64,000 nucleotides of DNA, taken from assembly GCF_030052815.1 (NCBI RefSeq), contig NC_079504.1:86244249-86308248 (forward strand). Reading direction: 5' to 3'. Under the pieces are notes generated by a model. It was not told where the DNA came from. It searched no databases and was given only the letters and a program-made list of their open reading frames with translations. A program made the position numbers and the translations under genes. Shown piece after piece: positions 58,520 through 64,000 of the stretch. The DNA is from Hevea brasiliensis. Taxonomy: Eukaryota > Streptophyta > Magnoliopsida > Malpighiales > Euphorbiaceae. Every line of letters begins with the position of its first letter. The first letter of the stretch is position 1.

Positions 58520-59076
58520 CTTGTACAAATTTTGCGATGAAATGAAATAGAATGCCTTTTTGTTTGATGAATGGTTGTGATCGGAAAATTTCTAAACACT
58601 TGATTGTCTGAGTATATTGAAACAACTGAAAACTATTATTATCCTAAGTGTGAGAGATCGGAAAATACAACATGCATGAGATTGCTAAACGGAACTTAAT
58701 TGAAAATTTTGGCTTGAATATCTAAGAACGGAATCTTCATTAAACCGGATTAGAACCTTGGCTTGGTTATTTCTAAACTTTTAAAAGAGAGGTCGATTAT
58801 AAATATTGGCGCAAGGTTCCGTGTTAATTCAATCTTGTCTGACAAGAGAGATCGGGAATACAGTTAACTGGTCAGGATATTCGACAATTGGCTTGAGAGA
58901 TCGGTGAATGATTTGAGAGACCGGTAAGGCTTTAACGGATACGAGAGCTTAGCATTGACTCAACTCTCTGTGAAGAGAGATCGGAACTGTGATTAGATGG
59001 CAAGAAGAGACTTAGTGCTAGGGATCGGTTTCGAAGTTTATTGATTCTGGGGATCGGCCAAAATATGGTGTCGACA

Positions 59077-59090
59077 GCTGCCCCTCTTTA
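59077..59090 (-). promoter_or_regulatory. Tat polypurine tract
   Basis: Minus strand taaagaggggcagc, directly before TGTCGACACC. Confidence 0.85.
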
Positions 59091-59224
59091 CATAATTTTT
59101 ATCAAAGGGAAAATAATTTCCCGTGTAAGAATTATGTAAAGATTCAGACCCATATTTTGGACGATTAAGTGCTCGAAGTTAGGGAACTAAAGCATACCTA
59201 AACCAGTGACCTAGAGATAGGCAA

Positions 59225-60285
59225 CAGAAGTTAAAAAGACTAGAAAATTAAAATCAACTTGGATCAAGGAACCAGAAGTTAATAACGGAAATTTAAATGC
59301 AGGCAATTAAAATCAACTTAGATCAAGGAACCAGAGGTTGATAACGGAAAATTAAATGCAGGAAATTAAAATCAACTTAGATCAAGGAACCAGAGGTTGA
59401 TAACGGAAAATTAAATGCAGGAAATTAAAATCAACTTAGATCAAGGAACCAGAGGTTGATAACAGGAAATTTAAATTGCAGGAAATTAAAATCAACTTAG
59501 ATCAAGGAACCAGAGGTTGATAATAGGAAATTTAAATGCAGGAAATTAAAATCAACTTAGATCAAGGAACCAGAGGTTGATAACGGAAAATTTAAATTGC
59601 AGGAAATTAAAATCAACTTAGATCAAGGAACCAGAGGTTGATAACAGGAAATTTAAATGCAGGAAATTAAAATCAACTTAGATCAAGGAACCAGAGGTTG
59701 ATAACAGGAAATTTAAATACAGGAAATTAAAATCAACTTAGATCAAGGAACCAGAGGTTGATAACAGGAAATTTAAATGCAGGAAATTATAATCAACTTA
59801 GATCAAGGAACCAGAGGTTGATAACGGAAAATTAAATGCAGGAAATTAAAATCAACTTAGATCAAGAAACCAGAGGTTGATAACAGGAAATTTAAATTGC
59901 AGGAAATTAAAATCAACTTAGATCAAGGAACCAGAGGTTGATAACAGGAAATTTAAATGCAGGAAATTAAAATGAACTTAGATCAAGGAACCAGAGGTTG
60001 ATAACGGAAAATTTAAATTGCAGGAAATTAAAATCAACTTAGATCAAGGAACCAGAGGTTGATAACAGGAAATTTAAATGCAGGAAATTAAAATCAACTT
60101 AGATCAAGGAACCAGAGGTTGATAACAGGAAATTTAAATGCAGGAAATTAAAATCAACTTAGATCAAGGAACCAGAGGTTGATAACGGAAAATTTAAATG
60201 CAGGAAATTAAAATCAACTTAGATCAAGGAACCAGAGGTTGATAACAGGAAATTTAAATGCAGGAAATTAAAAATCAGCAGGAAA
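59225..60285. repeat. Tandem array, 17 units of 59-61 bp
   Basis: Unit core: ggaaattaaaatcaacttag, then atcaaggaaccagaggttga and taacaggaaatttaaatgca. Start points of gatcaagga are 59-61 bases apart. Two unit flavours alternate irregularly (taacggaaaatt and taacaggaaattt). Units are very similar except the first, indicating recent amplification. Located between the Tat pol and its 3' LTR. Confidence 0.95.
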
Positions 60286-61128
60286 TTTAAATTGCACTCA
60301 CAAAGCAAGCCTGATCCGGACACAAGAAGTTCTTCCCCAATGAAGTGTACTTAATAGAATCCCGAAGACCCATGACGAATGGAGGACGAGTTGCAAGACT
60401 TGACCTATGGCCTTGTTTCTTGAAATGCCCCATTTTGTTTTTCAGATTTTCTCCCGAAAAGCACCCTCGCGGGTCTTTACTTCCCCTTCGTCTATATGAC
60501 CAGAAGCGCCTTTCCAGGTTTTCACCTCTAGTTTTTTTATTTTTTATTTTTTTTTTATTTTTTTTTTTACATTCCCTGCAAATCTCATAGTAAAGTACGT
60601 GAGGTTATCAATTGTCAAATCTTAATCTTATGGCAAAAATTTTAACTGATTTAAATAGCGCATTAAATAACGAGATTGCAGAAAGATAAATATAAGGGAA
60701 AGATAGAAACATGGGGAATGAAGTGTGATTTTATTATGGTTTAATATAAACAAGAAAAAGTTTCAAAGAAGAAGGGTACAAGGATAGATCTCACATATTC
60801 CCTGTGGCTGATTTTGAAATCCCTTAACTGCCATTATTTCAAGTTCTCTGAAGTCTCATGCCGTGACAGTTTCCTCTTCATCCTGGTTTCATGCCCCCCA
60901 TTCCTTATTTTTTGTTTTCGGGATGCCCTTTCGGGTTTTCACCCCTAGTTTTTTTTTTTTTTTTTTTTGACTCACTTTTCAGGACGCCCTTTCGGGTTTT
61001 CATCCTTCACTCGTTTTACAGAAAGCGCCCCTTCGGGGTTTTCGCCTTCTTTCACACATTTTGCTAGGAGCGCCCTTTTGGGTTTTCACCCCTACTTTTA
61101 TTTTTTTTATTTTTTTTATTTATTTTTT
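60286..61128. repeat. Tat 3' untranslated part with six GCCC-TTTCGGG motifs
   Basis: No gene. Degenerate copies of cgccctttcgggttttcacc start near 60458, 60509, 60921, 60982, 61023 and 61067, several followed by poly-T runs (poly-A in the element's sense). The inner CCC/GGG can pair as a short hairpin. Confidence 0.75.
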
Positions 61129-62997
61129 TTAAGCATAGTATTTCTTGACGGTGTCAGCATTCACAGGTCTCGGACACTCTTCACCGTCCATGTGGGTCAA
61201 GATCAAGGCTCCTCCAGAAAATGCCTTCTTAACTACATAGGGCCCCTCGTAGGTTGGTGACCATTTGCCCCGGGGATCATTTTGATTCAGCAGTACTTTC
61301 TTCAGAACTAAGTCCCCGGGTTGGAATTCGCGCGGGCGAACATTTTTGTCAAATGCTCTAGCCATTCTTATCTTGTATAACTGCCCATGACATGCTGCTG
61401 CTAACCTTTTTTCATCAAGCAAGTTTAACTGATCCAACCTTGACTGGATCCATTCTGACTTATCAAATCCTGACTCCTTCAGAATCCTTAGGGAAGGAAT
61501 TTCAACTTCAATAGGCAATACTGCTTCCATGCCGTAAACCAGCGAGTATGGAGTTGCCCCGGTTGAGGTTCTCACAGAAGTCCGGTATGCGTGGAGAGCG
61601 TAAGGAAGCATATCATGCCAATCCCTATACGTGACTGTCATTTTCCGGATTATCATCTTGAGGTTTTTATTTGCAGCTTTCACCGCTCCATTCATTTGGG
61701 GGCGGTATGGGGAAGAATTGAGGTGTCGGATTTTGTATTTATCGCACAATTTCTGGATCTTCGGGCCATTCAGATTCTTAGCATTATCAGTGACGATTTC
61801 ATTAGGGAGGCCATGCCGGCAGATAATATTGCTTTTGAAAAATCTGAGAAACGTATTCTGTGTGATATGCGCATAAGATGTCGCCTCGACCCACTTGGAG
61901 AATAGTCGATGGCCACAAGGATGACTGTGCCCATTGGATGCCTTGGGATTTACGGGACCAATCACATCGATGCCCCACATTGCGAAAGGCCATGGTGAGA
62001 TGAGGTTGAACAACTTGTGAGGTGGCACATTGATCGGATTGGCATAGATTTGACACTTATGGCATTTTCGGAAATACTCGACGCAATCCTTTTCCATTGT
62101 GGTCCAAAAATACCCACGTCGCATGATTTGCTTAGCCATCATGTGCCCATTGGCATGGGTTGCACAATTTCCCTCATGAGTCTTAAAAAGGATTTTGTTC
62201 GCCTCCTTTGCATCCACACATCTCAATAATTCGCCGTTGGAGCTCCTCTTGTATAGGGTTTCTCCACTGGGGAAGTATCCCAATGCTAATCTTCGAATCA
62301 TCTTCTTTTCATTCTTGCTCGCCCCCAAAGGGAATTCTCTGGTTCTACAAGAGACTGTGATGTCATGATACCAAGGCTTTCTATCGGGCTCTTCTTCAAT
62401 CATGAAGCAATATGCTGGCTCACTTCTTACTTTAATCTTCAATGTCTGAGCCATCTGACCCTCTTCGATTTGAGCCATAACAGCTAGAGTAGCTAAGGCA
62501 TCAGCAAATTGATTCTTGTCCCTACTAAGGTGAGTTAAAGAGATTTCTTCGAATTTCTTGATCAGCTCCAATAGGTACTTCTGATACGGGATTAGCTTGG
62601 GATCCTTGGTTTGCCATTCTCCCTTGACTTGATAAATAATCAGGGCTGAGTCTCCATATACCTCCAGCTTCCTGATTTTCATTTCGATGGTGGCCTGTAG
62701 ACCCATCACACAAGCTTCGTATTCCGCGACGTTGTTGGTGCAGTCAAATCTCAACTTAATGGCTATCGGAAAGTGTTTTCCATCCGGGGATATTAATACA
62801 GCTCCAATTCCATTACCGGACAAATTGACAGCTCCGTCGAAATACATTTCCCATACATCGGCTGGCCCCTCTTCTTCGCAGTCTACTTCATTAATATGCC
62901 CATCAGGGAACTCAAAATCCAGAGCTTCATAATCCTGGATAGGATTTTCTGCTAGGAGGTCAGCAATCACGCTACCTTTCACCGCTTTCCGGGTCAT
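61129..62997 (-). CDS. pol: Tat archaeal-type RNase H plus integrase, 622-codon open frame (5'-incomplete)
   Basis: The open frame begins at 62997 only because the upstream part is in other frames; it is the 3' end of pol, not a separate gene. Residues ~50-165: RNase H with catalytic acids in MYFDGAVN, AEYEAC and YGDSAL, the plant-like archaeal type specific to Tat. Residues ~275-320: zinc motif HEGNCATH ... CHKC. Integrase core: first Asp in MWGIDVIGP, second in IVTDNAKNLNG; 35 residues later, where Glu is required, it has Lys (NGAVKAANK). C-terminal part ends KKYYA-stop. NGHSHPCGHRLFSKW replaces the expected NGH...FSKW segment, best explained by two small deletions that together keep the frame. 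Enzymatically dead integrase is expected. Confidence 0.85.
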   Translation of the reverse strand: MTRKAVKGSVIADLLAENPIQDYEALDFEFPDGHINEVDCEEEGPADVWEMYFDGAVNLSGNGIGAVLISPDGKHFPIAIKLRFDCTNNVAEYEACVMGLQATIEMKIRKLEVYGDSALIIYQVKGEWQTKDPKLIPYQKYLLELIKKFEEISLTHLSRDKNQFADALATLAVMAQIEEGQMAQTLKIKVRSEPAYCFMIEEEPDRKPWYHDITVSCRTREFPLGASKNEKKMIRRLALGYFPSGETLYKRSSNGELLRCVDAKEANKILFKTHEGNCATHANGHMMAKQIMRRGYFWTTMEKDCVEYFRKCHKCQIYANPINVPPHKLFNLISPWPFAMWGIDVIGPVNPKASNGHSHPCGHRLFSKWVEATSYAHITQNTFLRFFKSNIICRHGLPNEIVTDNAKNLNGPKIQKLCDKYKIRHLNSSPYRPQMNGAVKAANKNLKMIIRKMTVTYRDWHDMLPYALHAYRTSVRTSTGATPYSLVYGMEAVLPIEVEIPSLRILKESGFDKSEWIQSRLDQLNLLDEKRLAAACHGQLYKIRMARAFDKNVRPREFQPGDLVLKKVLLNQNDPRGKWSPTYEGPYVVKKAFSGGALILTHMDGEECPRPVNADTVKKYYA

Positions 62998-64000
62998 ATA
63001 GACTATGTCATATTGGGAGAGTATAGCCTACCACTTGGCTATCCTTCCTGGCACGAATGGGCTTTTCGAATACATATTTGATAGGATCCATCCTGGAGAT
63101 GAGCCATGTCTGGTGATTCAACATGTAGTGCTTGAGGCGATTTGTCAGTCTGTGCTAACGCTAAAGACGCCTTTTCTAAGAAAGAGTACCTTGACTCACA
63201 ATCATTGAACTTCTTACTTAGGTAATAAATAGCCCTCTCCTTTCGCCTGTATCATCATGTTGTCCCAAAACACATCCCATCGAAGTTCTCACTGATCGCC
63301 ATATACAAGATAAGAGGCCTCCTCGCCACGGGTGGGACCAATATCGTGGTCTTGACAAGTATTGCTTGATCTTCTCAAAAGCCTCTTGGCAAACCGAATC
63401 CCATTGGGTGGAGTTGTTCTTCCGAGTAGCTCAAAATTGGCTCACTTTGGCGGTGAGATGGAAATAAATCTCAAAATGTAGTTCAACTTTCCTAAAATCA
63501 CGCACCTCCCTTTCTCGTTTCTCGGGGATGGCATCTCTTGAATAGCTCGAACCTTGTCTGGATCAACCTCTATTCCCCTCTCGCTTACTATGAATCCCAA
63601 TAACTTTCCCGATCTAGCTCCGAATATGCATTTGGCGTGGTTCGCCAACTGGTATTTCGAGTCTCTCGAATACTTTCCTCAGTACCTGCACATGACTTTC
63701 TTCTCCCCGGGATTTGATGATCATATCATCCACATATAATTCCACCTCTTTATGCATCATATCGTGGAATAATGTGAACATTGCACGCTGGTAGGTATCA
63801 CCAGCATTCTTCAACCCAAAAGTCATCACTCTATAGCAAAATACTCCCCATTGAGTGATGAAAGCGCTTATCCTTATCTTCCTCGTCCATCGGGATCTGA
63901 TTATACCCTGATGCCCCATCAATACACGAACACCTGCCTAATCCCGTAGCATTGTCAACTAACACATCAATGTGAGGGAGAGGGATATCGTCTTTCAAGC
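62998..64000 (-). pseudogene. pol: Tat reverse transcriptase and RNase H region, decayed
   Basis: 63922-63614: FCYRVMTFGLKNAGDTYQRAM, catalytic YVDDMIIKS, VFERLEIPV. 63648-63442: KCIFGARSGKLLGFIVSERG, VDPDKVRAIQEM in a shifted frame. Toward 64000, GYNQIPM-like sequence marks the reverse transcriptase core. From 63440 down to 62998 the normal RNase H and connection are too broken to trace. The 5' rest of the element is outside the window. Confidence 0.75.

Larger units (their letters stand above)
53269..59076 (-). repeat. Tat 3' LTR (5808 bp)
   Basis: Minus-strand start TGTCGACACC at 59076, directly after the polypurine tract; end CCTTGCGACA at 53269. Rich in GATCGG/CCGATCT words. Contains the 53654-54104 tandem repeat, a minus-strand TATA-like site (55099-55108) suited to the element's own promoter, and two plus-strand TATA sites with antisense coding sequence (55723-58519). 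The 54105-55090 and 58520-59076 stretches hold no gene I can support. Confidence 0.88.
53269..64000 (-). mobile_element. Tat-type Ty3/gypsy element, minus strand, right part outside window
   Basis: From right to left on the minus strand: reverse transcriptase remnant, archaeal-type RNase H plus integrase without chromodomain, a repeat-rich 3' untranslated part, polypurine tract, and a 5.8 kb LTR carrying an antisense gene. An extra RNase H after the usual one, tandem arrays before the LTR and an antisense gene are all hallmarks reported for the Tat lineage. It is inserted in the Tekay-2 5' LTR. Higher GC than its neighbours, notably in the LTR. Confidence 0.88.

Noticed and set aside
59225..60285. 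CRISPR-like array of 17 units
   Set aside because: Repeats are head-to-tail without spacers, as in a satellite, and lie between pol and LTR of a retrotransposon.
60500..61130. Plus-strand frames rich in Phe (60345-60590, 60967-61260)
   Set aside because: They come from poly-T tracts and the TTTCGGG repeats in the untranslated part of the minus-strand Tat element.

Overview
This window is plant nuclear DNA, almost certainly from a eudicot, and consists essentially of nested LTR retrotransposons. I found no host protein gene, rRNA gene or tRNA gene. The mix of large-LTR chromoviruses (Tekay/Del type), a CRM-type chromovirus, a Tat-type Ty3/gypsy element and a Ty1/copia element, with stop codons everywhere and solo LTRs inside solo LTRs, is typical of silent pericentromeric heterochromatin. 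A species cannot be named from this; a woody dicot is only a guess.

Layout. 1-5840: plus-strand Tekay element (Tekay-1) from its primer-binding site to a truncated 3' LTR. 5841-8069: minus-strand remnant of a Ty1/copia element (leader piece plus a complete 2.1 kb LTR), abutting 8070-28198, a plus-strand copia element whose 5' LTR lacks its first ~0.9 kb. That copia carries three solo LTRs with perfect 5-bp target duplications: one in the leader (10356-18233, ATTAT), one inside that solo LTR (11058-15177, ATACA) and one in the integrase (19934-23608, AGATC). 28199-33779: a mosaic of LTR fragments around a Tekay pol fragment (28633-29684) and its complete 3' LTR. 33780-35260: the start of an unassigned Ty3/gypsy element, cut by a minus-strand LTR (35261-36827).

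36828-53268: a minus-strand Tekay element (Tekay-2) inserted in that LTR. It is split by a complete CRM-like element (40675-48299; two 822-bp LTRs, duplication AATAC). Its 5' LTR is cut at 53269 by a minus-strand Tat-type element that runs off the right edge. The Tat element has a 5.8 kb LTR holding a decayed gene in antisense orientation, a 17-unit tandem array between pol and LTR, and a 622-codon open frame for archaeal-type RNase H plus integrase whose catalytic glutamate is replaced by lysine.

The most unusual signal is a block resembling the internal promoter of 5S rRNA (box A-like AGTTAA, then GATGGGTGACC and GGGAAG), near the start of every Tekay-type LTR whose 5' part is present (seven clear copies, one diverged). 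Nothing here acts as a functional pathway. The elements relate as layers of insertion, and most broken codons fit C-to-T decay of methylated cytosines.
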